From JAICUY01 sp963716585 (GTDB lineage: Bacteria; Chloroflexota; Limnocylindria; QHBO01), in assembly GCA_963716585.1 (NCBI GenBank), contig CAVQTN010000004.1, positions 372,001-436,000 on the forward strand: a stretch of DNA of 64,000 bases, given 5' to 3'. Below the pieces are notes generated by a model. That model was not told the DNA's origin and did not search any database. It saw only the letters and a program-made list of their open reading frames with translations. The position numbers and the translations under genes are program-made. Shown piece by piece: positions 29,326-38,959 of this stretch (within the stretch, counting starts at the first letter, position 1; the number at the start of each line of letters is the position of its first letter).

Positions 29326-30309
29326 ATGGTCGCCACCCCCAGCCACGCCGGGCATCTGCTCATGATCGGCGGCGCCGAGGACAAGCTTCGTCAGCGGCAG
29401 ATCCTGTCCCGCTTCGTCTCGCTGGCCGGCGCCAGCGACGGGCAGATCGTCATCGTTTCGACGGCTTCGTCCCTCGGCGACGAGGCCACCGAACTGTACG
29501 TCGCCCTGTTCCGCGCGATGGGCGTCCCGGAAGTTCGCGGGCTGCGCCCGCTGAGCCGTGACGAGGCCGATGACGCGGCCGTGGTCGCGACGCTCGACGA
29601 GGCGACTGGCATCTTCATGACCGGCGGCAACCAGCTCCGCCTGTCGAGCGTCATCGCCGGCACGCGGCTGGGTCACGCCATCACCGCGCGGCATCGGGCC
29701 GGGGCCATTGTGGCCGGGACGAGCGCCGGTGCCTCCGCCCTGGGCAGCCACATGGTCGCCTTCGGGACGAGCGGCACGACGCCAAAGCAGCGCATGACAC
29801 AGATGAGTGCCGGGCTGGGGATGCTCCCCGGTGTATTGATCGACCAGCATTTCGAGCAGCGAAACCGCATCGGTCGACTGCTGGCGCTGGTCGCGCAGTC
29901 GCCCGCCTTGCTCGGCATCGGGCTGGACGAGGACACCGCCGGGCTGGTCAGCCCGGGCGGCATCATGGAGGTGCTGGGCAAGGGATCGGTCACCATCCTT
30001 GACCCCGCACGGCTCCAGACTGACGCATACGAGGTGAAGCGCCATCGGCCGATCATGGTCAGCGGCGTCATCCTGCATTCGCTTCCGTCGGGCTACCGAT
30101 TCGACCTGCGGCGCCGCAGCCTGCTTGCGCCGCTGCGCCCGGTCAGCGCGAGCGAGCGCGACCTGCGGCTGGTGCGCACGGCGGGCGACCGAACGCGACG
30201 GCTGATCCGGCGCATCGCCGCGGAGGGCGCCGACGACGCGGCGCCCGAGCGATCGCGCCGCCGCGCGCTGCGCGCGCGCCGCGATCGCGATGAGGATGCG
30301 AGCGAGTGA
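29326..30309 (+). CDS. cphB: Cyanophycinase
   Basis: A 327-aa serine peptidase (S51 family) that cuts the storage polymer cyanophycin into beta-Asp-Arg dipeptides. The nucleophile Ser133 sits in AGTSAGAS. Other family segments are GGAEDK, FMTGGNQLRL, and DQHFEQRNRIGRL. The C-terminus has an extra basic tail (about residues 290-327, RSRRRALRARRDRDED). The stop overlaps the GTG of cphA by 4 nt, so degradation and synthesis enzymes are co-expressed. Confidence 0.96.
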   Translation: MVATPSHAGHLLMIGGAEDKLRQRQILSRFVSLAGASDGQIVIVSTASSLGDEATELYVALFRAMGVPEVRGLRPLSRDEADDAAVVATLDEATGIFMTGGNQLRLSSVIAGTRLGHAITARHRAGAIVAGTSAGASALGSHMVAFGTSGTTPKQRMTQMSAGLGMLPGVLIDQHFEQRNRIGRLLALVAQSPALLGIGLDEDTAGLVSPGGIMEVLGKGSVTILDPARLQTDAYEVKRHRPIMVSGVILHSLPSGYRFDLRRRSLLAPLRPVSASERDLRLVRTAGDRTRRLIRRIAAEGADDAAPERSRRRALRARRDRDEDASE

Positions 30310-33149
30310 CCCGCGAGACGAAGCGAGCCGTGCCGGCCGCGAAGACGGCCGCCGTGGCCAAGCCGGTCACGCGGAACAGGGTCGCATCCCGCAATGGTCC
30401 CGCGCTCCTCCCCGCCCCGAGCCTGCGCATCGTCGAGACGCGCGTCTACCGCGGACCGAGCTACTGGAGCTACGAGCCCGCGATCAAGTTGATCGTCGAC
30501 CTCGGCGTGCTCGAGGAGTTCCCGTCGAACACGATCCGCGGGTTCGTCGAGGGCCTGCTGGACCTGCTCCCGGCAGTCGGCCGGCACAGCTGCTCAACCG
30601 GCAAGGCCGGGGGCTTCGAGAAGCGGCTGCGAGACGGCACGTGGGCCGGTCACGTCGCCGAGCACATCGCGCTGCAGCTGCAGCGCGAAGCCGGCACCGA
30701 GGTCGGACGCGGCAAGACACGCGGCACCGGCGAACCGGGCCGCTACCACGTGGTGTACGCCTACGCCGAGGAGAGCGTCGGGGTCGCCGCCGGTCGGCTG
30801 GCGGTGCGCCTGGTCAACCACCTGGTCGAGGCCGATCCCGCCTTCGACTTCGGCGCCGAGCTCGAGAAGCTGATCCTTCTCGCCGAGAAGGCCGCCTTCG
30901 GACCGTCCACTCAGGCGATCCTCGACGAGGCCGCCATGCGCGACATCCCGGCCATCCGGCTCAACGAGCAGTCGCTGGTGCAGCTGGGCCACGGCGTCCA
31001 CCAGAAGCGGATCCGCGCCACCATGACCTCGCTGACGTCCTCGCTGGGGGTGGACATCGCCAGCGACAAGAAGCTCACCAATCGGCTGCTGGCCGGGACC
31101 GGCGTCCCGGTGCCGCGCTCGGAGGTGGTCCGCGACGAGGAGGAGGCGGTCAAGGCCGCAGCGGTCATTGGTCACCCGGTGGCGGTCAAGCCACTCGACG
31201 GCAACCATGGCCGCGGCGTGATGTTGAACCTGGCCGACGAGACGGCGGTGCGCGGCGGCTACGCCGTCGCGCGCTCGCAGTCACGCCACGGCTCCGTGGT
31301 GGTCGAGAGCTACCTGGCCGGCAACGACTACCGCTGCCTGGTGATCGGCGGCGTGCTGCGCGCCGTCGCACAGCGTCTCCCGGCGCATGTCGAGGGTGAC
31401 GGCAGGCACCCCCTGGCCGAGCTGGTCGAAGCGACCAACGCCGACCCGCGGCGCGGGATCGGTCACGAAAAGGTGCTCACCCGCATCAAGATCGATGACG
31501 AGTCGGTGCTCTACGCCCGCGAGCAGGGCTTCGAGCTGAGCGACGTACCCCCGCGCGGCACGCGCGTCTACCTCAAGCGCACCGGCAACATGAGCACCGG
31601 CGGCATCAGCATCGACCGGACCGACGAGATCCATCCCGACAACGCCGAGATCGTCGAGCTCGCCGCGCGCGTGGTCGGGCTCGACATCGCCGGCATCGAC
31701 CTCGTCTGCCCGGACGTGTCGCTGCCCATTCGCGAGACGGGGGGTGGGATCGTGGAGGTCAACGCCGCGCCCGGCTTCCGGATGCACACCCATCCGACCG
31801 AGGGCGAGGCGCAATACGTCGCCAAGCCGGTCATTGACCTGCTCTTCCCGCCGGGCAGCGACTCGCGCATCCCGATCGTGGCGGTCACCGGCACGAACGG
31901 CAAGACCACCACAGCCCGCATGATCACCCACATCATGAAGGGCCTCGGCCACAAGGTCGGCATGACCTCCACCGACGGGATCTTCGTCGACGGTCGCGTG
32001 GTCCGTCGCGGCGACATGAGCGGCCCACGCTCGGCATCCACCGTGCTGCAGAACCCCACGGTCGATTTCGCCGTGTTCGAGGTGGCCCGCGGAGGCATCC
32101 TGCGCGAGGGGCTCGGCTACCAACGTAACGACGTGGCCGTCGTCCTGAACGTCAGCGGCGACCACCTCGGGCTGGGCGGCATCACCTCGCTCAAGCAGCT
32201 CGCCGGCGTCAAGCAGGTCGTCGTGGAGGCGGTGCCACGCGACGGTGTGGCAGTGCTCAACGCCGAGGACCCGCTGGTTGCCGCCATGGCCCGCCACTGC
32301 TCCGGATCGGTCATCTACTTCTCGATGGACCCCAGCAACGAGCTGATCCGCCGCCAGTCGTCGCGCGGCCGGCGCGCCGTCACCCTGGAGCCCGGCACGA
32401 ACGGCGAGATGATCGTCCTGCGCCAGGGACGCAAGTCGATGCCGATGGCCTGGACGCATCTGCTGCCTGCCACATTCGAGGGTCGAGCCCGCATGAACGT
32501 GCAGAACGCCCTGGCCGCGACGGCCGCGGCGTGGGCCGCCGGCGCGCACCTGCACGACATCCGCCAGGGACTGCGAACCTTCACGACCTCGTACTTCATG
32601 GCACCTGGCCGGCTGAACATGTTCGAGCTGGACGGCTACCGCGTCATCGTCGACTACGCGCACAACCCGGCTGCCGTGCAGGCCCTCGGCGAGTTCGTGG
32701 ATGCGCTCGCGGAGCCGACCCCAGGCGGACGCCTGCCGCTGGTCAGTGGCAGGCGCATCGCTGTCGCCGCCACCGCCGGCGACCGGCGCGACGAGGACAT
32801 TCGCGAGATCGGTGCAGTTGCCGCCCGATATTTCGACGCGATCATCGTTCGCGAGGACGTGAACCCGCGCGGCCGCCAGCCTGGCCAGACGGCGGCGCTC
32901 ATCGAGGAGGGCGTCCGCGACGCGATGGCGGCCGGTGCGCGTTGCCGGTCCGTCGAGATCGAGCTCGATGAGATCGAGGCGACCCGCCGCGCACTCGACA
33001 TGGGGGCCGCGGGCGATGTGGTGGTCGTCTGCGTCGATCGCGCGAACGACGTGTGGAAGGAGCTGCAGCGCCGCCAGCATGGCGCGTCGAGCGCCATCGC
33101 CGGCCCGATACTGGGAGTCGGCGACGACGATGCGACCCTCGTCGGCTAG
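30306..33149 (+). CDS. cphA: Cyanophycin synthetase
   Basis: A 947-aa ligase that builds multi-L-arginyl-poly-L-aspartate using ATP. The order is an N-terminal domain (to about 190), an ATP-grasp domain (about 200-480; GHPVAVKPLDGNHGRGV) and a Mur-ligase-like domain with P-loop at about 526-533 (TGTNGKTT) and DYAHNPAA near the C-terminal part. The start is GTG at 30306, coupled to cphB. Length is slightly above the cyanobacterial enzymes. It shares a CTAG stop with the convergent Mur-like gene. Confidence 0.96.
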   Translation: MTRETKRAVPAAKTAAVAKPVTRNRVASRNGPALLPAPSLRIVETRVYRGPSYWSYEPAIKLIVDLGVLEEFPSNTIRGFVEGLLDLLPAVGRHSCSTGKAGGFEKRLRDGTWAGHVAEHIALQLQREAGTEVGRGKTRGTGEPGRYHVVYAYAEESVGVAAGRLAVRLVNHLVEADPAFDFGAELEKLILLAEKAAFGPSTQAILDEAAMRDIPAIRLNEQSLVQLGHGVHQKRIRATMTSLTSSLGVDIASDKKLTNRLLAGTGVPVPRSEVVRDEEEAVKAAAVIGHPVAVKPLDGNHGRGVMLNLADETAVRGGYAVARSQSRHGSVVVESYLAGNDYRCLVIGGVLRAVAQRLPAHVEGDGRHPLAELVEATNADPRRGIGHEKVLTRIKIDDESVLYAREQGFELSDVPPRGTRVYLKRTGNMSTGGISIDRTDEIHPDNAEIVELAARVVGLDIAGIDLVCPDVSLPIRETGGGIVEVNAAPGFRMHTHPTEGEAQYVAKPVIDLLFPPGSDSRIPIVAVTGTNGKTTTARMITHIMKGLGHKVGMTSTDGIFVDGRVVRRGDMSGPRSASTVLQNPTVDFAVFEVARGGILREGLGYQRNDVAVVLNVSGDHLGLGGITSLKQLAGVKQVVVEAVPRDGVAVLNAEDPLVAAMARHCSGSVIYFSMDPSNELIRRQSSRGRRAVTLEPGTNGEMIVLRQGRKSMPMAWTHLLPATFEGRARMNVQNALAATAAAWAAGAHLHDIRQGLRTFTTSYFMAPGRLNMFELDGYRVIVDYAHNPAAVQALGEFVDALAEPTPGGRLPLVSGRRIAVAATAGDRRDEDIREIGAVAARYFDAIIVREDVNPRGRQPGQTAALIEEGVRDAMAAGARCRSVEIELDEIEATRRALDMGAAGDVVVVCVDRANDVWKELQRRQHGASSAIAGPILGVGDDDATLVG

Positions 33150-34330
33150 GCGATCCTGAACGGGACATAGCCGGCGCCGGTCAGCCAGTCGAATACCTCG
33201 CCTCGCTCGGCGTGCGTCATGACGGCGACCACGTCGCCAGCGTCCGCGCGCGATGCCAGCTCGGCCAGGGCAGCCACTTCCGACGGATAGCTGTCCACCT
33301 CGCGGTCGAAGCCACCCTCGCGCAGGCCGGAACGCAGCAGCTCGTTCATGGCTGGCAGGTCGCGCCCACGCAGGTAGTGCCGCTTCTCGGCGATCACGAC
33401 CTCATCAGCCCCGCCGCCCGCGATGGCGCCGAGCGAGCGAAGCACCTCGTCGCTGCGATCGCCGGCCGTGCCCAGGGCGAGCAACACTCGGCCGGCGGCC
33501 ACGCCGCGGGCGACCTCCAGCAGGCCCCTCAGGCCGGCCTCGTTGTGCGCGAAGTCGACCAGCACACGAACGCCGTCGCGCTCGAACAGGTTGAGCCGGC
33601 CGGGATTGGCCGACGCATCAGGCGTGAAGCTGCGCAGCGCGTCGCCGATCGCGCCGGCGGCGAACCCGAGCGCATCGCACGCGGCGGTGGCAGCCAGTGC
33701 ATTGGCGAGGTTATGCCGCGACAGGCCGGCGAGCGTGATCGGGATCTCTTCGGCGCGCACCACGCGCGAAGACGGGCCGTCGGCGCGACGGATCACCACC
33801 CATCCGCGATCGAGGACGCAGGCGCGTCCACCGGCCTCCAGGGCAACGTCGACCGCCGGCGCGCCCGGATCGAGGCTGAAGACGTACCAGCGCGCGCGCG
33901 TCTCGCGGCGCATCGCCCACACCAGCGGATCTTCGCCGTTGAGCACGGCCCAGCCATCGCGCCGCGTGATGCGCACCACGGTGGCTTTGACCTCGGCCAG
34001 CTCGTCGAGCGTGTCAATTCCCTGCAGCCCGAGATGGTCCGGGCTGACGTTGGTGACCACGCCGACGTCGTTGGCGGCATAGCCGATGCCGCGCAGCAGG
34101 ATGCCGCCGCGCGCCGTCTCGAGCACCGCGAGGTCGAGCCCTGGCTCGCCAAGAACCCGGCCGGCGCCGCCGAACCCGGTCCAGTCTCCTGCCTCGACCT
34201 GCCGGCCGCGCAGCTCGATTCCGTCGGAGTTGGTCATGCCCACCGCCAGGCCGACGGCGCTGGCCACGTGGGCGATCAGCCGCGTGGTGGTGCTCTTACC
34301 GTTCGTGCCCGTGACGGCCACGATCGGCAT
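33146..34330 (-). CDS. Mur-ligase family protein, cyanophycin-synthetase-like C-terminal half
   Basis: A 394-aa protein with Mur ligase P-loop VTGTNGKSTTTRL at residues ~6-18, then LETARGGILLRGIGY and NVSPDHLGLQGIDTL, which are close to the matching parts of CphA. The C-terminal domain has DFAHNEAGLRGLLEV. It lacks the ATP-grasp domain. In related bacteria this protein normally carries ~130 more N-terminal residues; here that part is in another frame (34296-34724). Either a frameshift split one gene or two coupled genes exist. Substrate unknown; an amino-acid or peptide ligase is inferred. Confidence 0.82.
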   Translation of the reverse strand: MPIVAVTGTNGKSTTTRLIAHVASAVGLAVGMTNSDGIELRGRQVEAGDWTGFGGAGRVLGEPGLDLAVLETARGGILLRGIGYAANDVGVVTNVSPDHLGLQGIDTLDELAEVKATVVRITRRDGWAVLNGEDPLVWAMRRETRARWYVFSLDPGAPAVDVALEAGGRACVLDRGWVVIRRADGPSSRVVRAEEIPITLAGLSRHNLANALAATAACDALGFAAGAIGDALRSFTPDASANPGRLNLFERDGVRVLVDFAHNEAGLRGLLEVARGVAAGRVLLALGTAGDRSDEVLRSLGAIAGGGADEVVIAEKRHYLRGRDLPAMNELLRSGLREGGFDREVDSYPSEVAALAELASRADAGDVVAVMTHAERGEVFDWLTGAGYVPFRIA

Positions 34331-34724
34331 GCGCTGACGGGCCAGCCGCGGGCAGCGAGCCGAGTGCCGTGGCCTGCAATGCTCGCAGCTCGCGCGTTTC
34401 GTCCGTGCGACCGAGCGCCAGGCGCGCCGCCGCGCTGCCGATCACCTGCGAGACGGTGCGGCGACGCCACGGGTAGGCGACCAGCGCGCGCAGGCCGTCG
34501 ACGGATCGACGAGAGGTGATGCGCGGCGCCGGCATGCCAAGGGCCACGTGCAGCCGTCGGACCGCCAGCGCTGCCGATGCGGCGACCTCGGCAGCGGCTC
34601 CCGCCTCGTCGCCGACGAACTCGAGCTTCACCGCGGGACGGGTGAAAAAGCGGTTCGGCCCATCGAGCACCCGCAGCTCCAGCAGCTCGACGCCGTTGCC
34701 CGGAGCCTGCGCGTCGTGCGGCAT
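34296..34724 (-). CDS. N-terminal domain belonging to the adjacent Mur-ligase-like protein, out of frame
   Basis: A 142-aa frame starting MPHDAQAPGNGVELLELRVLDGP, with the LDGPNRFFTRPAVKLEF segment typical of the N-terminus of the actinobacterial-type Mur ligase family protein. Its last ~25 residues (LPAAGPSAHADRG) are read out of frame: in the next frame the same bases give CPRLARQRMPIVAVTG, which joins smoothly to the P-loop protein. I infer a one-base shift near 34340-34400, either natural or an error. The ATG lies 7 nt after a TATACT box. Confidence 0.65.
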   Translation of the reverse strand: MPHDAQAPGNGVELLELRVLDGPNRFFTRPAVKLEFVGDEAGAAAEVAASAALAVRRLHVALGMPAPRITSRRSVDGLRALVAYPWRRRTVSQVIGSAAARLALGRTDETRELRALQATALGSLPAAGPSAHADRGRHGHER

Positions 34725-34731
34725 GACGGTG

Positions 34732-34739
34732 AGTATACT
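34732..34739. promoter_or_regulatory. Palindromic divergent -10, AGTATACT
   Basis: The octamer AGTATACT reads TATACT on both strands. On the minus strand it lies 7 nt before the ATG at 34724; on the plus strand 10 nt before the GTG at 34750. It therefore looks like one symmetric -10 serving two divergent leaderless genes. Confidence 0.55.
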
Positions 34740-34749
34740 TTCGCCTCCC

Positions 34750-36004
34750 GTGACTTCCGCGCCGTCGCCAACCGAGCTCCAGCGCCTCGCCGCCGCGCGT
34801 CAGGATGCCTTCCTCGACGAGCTGCGCGGGCTGGTCGGCATCGACTGCGGCTCGTACACGCGCGACCGGCGTCGAACCAGGTCGCCGACTTCTGCGCCGA
34901 TGCGCTGCGCGGGCTCGGCGCGACGGTCGAGCGCATCCCGCACCGGCGCGACGAGGCGCCGCTGGGCGACCTGGTGATCGGCCGCCTCGACGGCGACGGG
35001 CCGCACTGCTGCTGATCGGCCACATGGACACCGTCTTCGAGCCAGGGACGGCGGCTGCGCGCCCGTTCCGGATTGGCGGGTCACCGGGCGTTCGGGCCGG
35101 GCGTCACCGACATGAAGGGCGGCCTGCTGGCCGGCTTCCACGCCCTGGCGGCCTCCAGGCTGCCGGGGCACGACCGACGGTGACCTACGTCTGCAACCCG
35201 GACGAGGAGATCGGCTCGCCGTTCAGCACGCTGCACATCCGCGAGCTCGGTCGCCAGCAGCACGACGCTGGCGTTCGTTCTCGAGTGCGCCCGCGCCAAC
35301 GGCGACATCGTCAGCGCGCGCAAGGGCGATCGCCGACTTCCAGATCGACGGTCACCGGCCGCGCGGCGCACGCCGGCGTCGAGCCGGAGAAGGGACGCAG
35401 CGCGATCCTCGAGGCGGCGCACAAGGTGGTGGCGCTGCACGAGCTCAACGGCCGCTGGCCGAGCGTCACGCGTCAATGCCGGCGTGATCGAGGGCGGGAC
35501 ACGCCCCAACGTGGTGGCGGAGCGCTGCGATCGTGAAGGTCGACCTGCGCGCGGCCACCGTCGCCGAGTTCGACACCGCGGTCGAGACCCTCCAGCGGGT
35601 CGTCGCACAGGCAAGCGTCCCGGGACGACCGGCGAAGCGCTGCGCGTCTCGGGCCACGCGCCAATGGAGAAGTCGCCGGCCACCGCGCGCCTCGTGGCGC
35701 TGGCGCAGGACGTCGCCGCACGAGCATGGGCTTCGACCTTTCCGACGCTGCGACCGGAGGGGCAAGCGACGCCAACACCACCTCCGGCATGCGGGCTGCC
35801 GACCCTCGACGGGCTGGGACCGATCGGCGGCGACGATCACTCCGCCGACGAGTGGCTCGACGCTCCAGCGTCGTGCCGCGTGTGGCGCTGCTCGCCGGGC
35901 TCATCGCCCGCGCGTCGGAGGGGGTCGCACCGTCGGCGAGCGACCTTGCCGGTGAGCGCCGGGAGGTGCTCCGAGTCCGACCCTGTAGAATCGGGATTCC
36001 GTGA
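34750..36004 (+). pseudogene. M20-family metallopeptidase, interrupted by many single-base frameshifts
   Basis: Fragments in all three frames, read together, give a glutamate carboxypeptidase/ArgE/DapE-like peptidase. Among them are ELRGLVGIDCGSYT, LLIGHMDTVFEP (metal-binding His and Asp), TYVCNPDEEIGSPFS (metal/catalytic Glu pair), GRAAHAGVEPEKGRSAILE and GPIGGDDHSADEWLD. At least eight shifts, mostly +1 with some -1, are needed between the GTG at 34750 and the stop at 36004. All family motifs remain, which argues for sequence error more than decay. The end overlaps the thioesterase GTG by 4 nt. Confidence 0.75.
35986..35991 (+). promoter_or_regulatory. -10 box TAGAAT before the thioesterase gene
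   Basis: TAGAAT ends 9 nt before the GTG at 36001, inside the end of the peptidase gene. It suggests an internal, leaderless promoter for the dehydrogenase operon. Confidence 0.4.
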
Positions 36005-36457
36005 CCGACGAGTTTCGCCACCGCACGCGGCTCGAAGTGCGCTTCCGGGATGTCGACGCCTTCGGCCACGTCAACAACGCGGTCTTTCTGTCCTACATCG
36101 AGCAGGGGCGCATCAGCTACCTGGCGCAAGCGCTGCAGCTGCCCGATCGACCCTGACCGAGTGGAGGAGCTGCCCTTGATCCTGGCGCGAATCGAGGTCG
36201 ACTACCGGGCGCCGATCTTCTTCGGCCAGCCGCTGGAGGTCGGGACCCGCATCGACTGGATCGGTCGCAGCAGCTTCAGCATGTCGCACCGGATGACGGC
36301 CGGTGACGACGGCCATATTGTTGCCGAGGCATCGAGCGTGCTCGTCAGCTATGACTACGCCGCCGCGAGACCCATGCCCGTGCCGGACCCGTGGCGCGCC
36401 CGCTTCGAGACGGCCGAAGGTCGCTCGCTACGCCGCACAGCACAGGGAGTCGCATGA
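36001..36457 (+). pseudogene. 4HBT-type acyl-CoA thioesterase, one frameshift
   Basis: A hot-dog-fold thioesterase of ~150 aa. The first frame gives RLEVRFRDVDAFGHVNNAVF with the catalytic Asp-x-Asp-x-x-x-His-Val-Asn motif. A frameshift near 36139 moves to the frame with ARIEVDYRAPIFFGQPLEVG and RSSFSMSHRM. One inserted base explains it. It precedes lpdA with an ATGA overlap, so it is coupled to the 2-oxoacid dehydrogenase operon. It could hydrolyse acyl-CoA products or by-products; the substrate is not visible. Confidence 0.75.
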
Positions 36458-37875
36458 CCGATCCGCAGCGCTTCGACCTGCTCATCCTCGGCGGCGGGAT
36501 GAGCTATGTCGGCGCCATCCGCGCCGCGCAGCTCGGCCTGAAGGTCGCCATCGTCGAGCGCGACCGGCTCGGCGGCACGTGCCTGAACCGCGGTTGCATC
36601 CCGTCGAAGGCCTTGCTCGAGACCGCAGACCTGCTGCATCGGGTCACCGCCCAGGGTGCCGAGTTCGGCCTGACCCAGGGAGAGCAGGTGGGCCTCGACT
36701 ACCCGATGCTCGGCAAACGACGCGATGCGGTTGTCGACAAGCACGTCAAGGGCGTCGAGTTCCTCATGAAGAAGAACGGCATCAGCGTGCTGCGCGGCAA
36801 CGGCACGCTGACCGCGCCGACCAGCGTGCACGTCAACGGCGGCGAGGCCGGCGAGCTGGATGCCGGCGCCACCGACCTGATACTGGCCACCGGATCGGCG
36901 CCGCGCAGCCTGCCGGGGCTCGAGATCGACGGCGAGCGGATCATCACCTCGGACGAGGCGCTACGCGCAACGACGTGCCCAGGCGGGTGACGATCGTGGG
37001 CAGCGGTGCCATCGGGGTCGAGTGGGCCAGCATGTACCGAGACTTCGGCAGCGAGGTCCACCTCGTCGAATTCCTGGACCGCGTCGTCCCGCTCGAGGAG
37101 CCGGACGTCAGCAAGGAGCTCAATCGCGTCTTCAAGCGGCGCGGGATCACCATCTACACCGCCTCGACCATCGCCACCGACAGCATCGAGCGCACCGAGG
37201 GCGGACTGAAGTTCGCGGTCACGCCCAATGAAGGTGACGGGCGCACCGAGGTCGAGACGGACGTGATCCTGGTGGCGGTCGGCCGACGGCCGCTGACCGA
37301 CGGCATCGGCCTGGAGAACATCCCGGGCGTGGAGCTGGAGCGCGGCTACGTCAAGGTCGACGAGTACATGCGCACCGGCGTCGAGCACCTGTACGCCATC
37401 GGCGACATCGTCCCCGGCTTTCAGCTGGCGCACGTCGCCAGCCACGAGGCCGTCGTGGCCGTCGAGAAGATCGCCGGCCACGATCCCGAGCCGGTGCGCA
37501 TGGATCTCGATGCCGCGCGTCACGTTCTGCCGGCCGCAGATCGCCAGCGTCGGAATCGGCGAGCAGCAGGCACGGGAGCAGGGCCGCGAAGTCAAGGTCG
37601 GTTCGTTCCCGTTCCGCGCCCTGGGCAAGGCGACGATCGTCGGCGAGAGTCGACGGCTTCGCCAAGATGATCGCCGATGCGCGAGACCGGCGTGCTGCTC
37701 GGCGCGCATATCATCGGTCCGCACGCCGGCGACCTCCTCGCCGAGCCGACCCTGGCGCTGCTGGTGGAGGGGACCGTCGGGCGAGATCGCCATGTCGGTG
37801 CACGCACACCCGACCCTGACCGAAGTGCTCGCCGAGGCCGCCCTGGCGGTCGACGGCGCAGCGATCCACGTCTGA
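36454..37875 (+). pseudogene. lpdA: Dihydrolipoyl dehydrogenase (E3), about five frameshifts
   Basis: FAD-dependent E3 that reoxidises the dihydrolipoyl group of E2 with NAD+. The FAD-binding N-terminus is LLILGGGMSYVGAIRAAQLG; the redox disulfide is in GGTCLNRGCIPSK. The NAD domain (VTIVGSGAIGVEWASMY) and dimer interface (the HPTLTEVLAEAAL stretch) are intact, but frames change near 36977, 37510, 37653, 37681 and 37778. The ATG at 36454 overlaps the thioesterase stop. All motifs are kept; the corrected length (~473 aa) is normal. Confidence 0.85.
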
Positions 37876-37889
37876 GAGGATGAAGCACG

Positions 37890-38958
37890 ATGAGCAGCTC
37901 GAAGACGGCGACCAGGCCGCGGCACGCGGAACTCGGCCTCAGCGACGACGAGGTGCTGGCGATGTACCGCGAGATGCTGCTGGCACGTGCCGTCGACGAG
38001 CGCATGTGGCTGATGCAGCGAGCCGGCAAGATCGCCTTCATCATCTCCGGCCAGGGCCACGAGGGTGCGCAGGTGGGCATCACCTGGCCGATGCGCAAGG
38101 GCGTGGACTGGATGGCGCCGTTACTACCGCTCCATCGCGGCCAGCCTGACGTTCGGCATGAGCGCCGCAGGACATCGTCACGGCGCACCTTGCCAAGGGC
38201 GATGACGTGTCGTCCGGCGGACGCCAGATGCCCGGGCACTACGGGGGCGCGCCGTACAACATCGTCAGCGTCAGCTCGCCGGTCGGCACCCAGGTGCTCC
38301 ACGCGGTGGGGCATGGCGATGGGTGCCTGGGTCAAGGGCGAGGACAGTGGTGGCGATCACCTATTTCGGCGAGGGGACCGGCCAACCAGGGCGAGGTGCA
38401 CGAAGCGATGAACTTCGCCGGTGTGCACAAACTGCCGGTCATCTTCGTCTGCGAGAACAACGGCTATGCCATCAGCGTGCCGCTCGCCCAGCAGGTCGCC
38501 GGCCTGTAGCGTCGCCGCCCGCGGCGCAGGGCTACGGCATGCCGGGGATCACCGTCGACGGCGGCGACGTGCTGGGCTGCTACGCCGCGGGGCGGGATGC
38601 CCACGAGCGGGCGCGGCGCGGCGACGGGCCGACCCTGATCGAGGCCAAGGTCGTGCGCATGACCTAGCCACTCCTCGGACGACGACCAGCGGCGCTACCG
38701 AGACCCGGCCGAGGTGGACGCGCTCAAGGAGCAGGATCCGATCCTCATCTTCGCCCGCAGCTGCGCGAGGGTGGCGTCCTGACCGACGAGATCGACGAGC
38801 GCCTGCGCAGCCGAGGTCAAGGCCGAGGTCAACGAGGCCTCCAAGCGCGCCGAGGCGCGGCCCGGGCCCGACGTGACCACCGCCGAGCGCTTCGTGTATG
38901 CGGACCCTGATCACAGCGCGCCGGGAGCGTCCGACCCGCCGACCTGGAGGCGCGCTGA
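37890..38958 (+). pseudogene. 2-oxoacid dehydrogenase E1 alpha subunit, multiple frameshifts
   Basis: The thiamine-diphosphate E1 alpha of a branched-chain-type or pyruvate-type complex. The first frame holds MYREMLLARAVDERMWLMQR and FIISGQGHEGAQVG; other frames hold SSGGRQMPGHYGG, YFGEGT, NQGEVHEAMNFAG and YGMPGITVDGGD. Shifts occur near 38121, 38167, 38311, 38348, 38381, 38509, 38522 and 38665, and two more toward the end. Nearly all are single-base insertions. The phosphorylation/regulatory loop region is intact when corrected. It sits 15 nt after lpdA. Confidence 0.82.
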
Positions 38959-38959
38959 G

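Noticed and set aside
31281..33080. A 599-codon open frame on the minus strand opposite cphA
   Set aside because: Antisense shadow of the cyanophycin synthetase, with no domain and no start signal.
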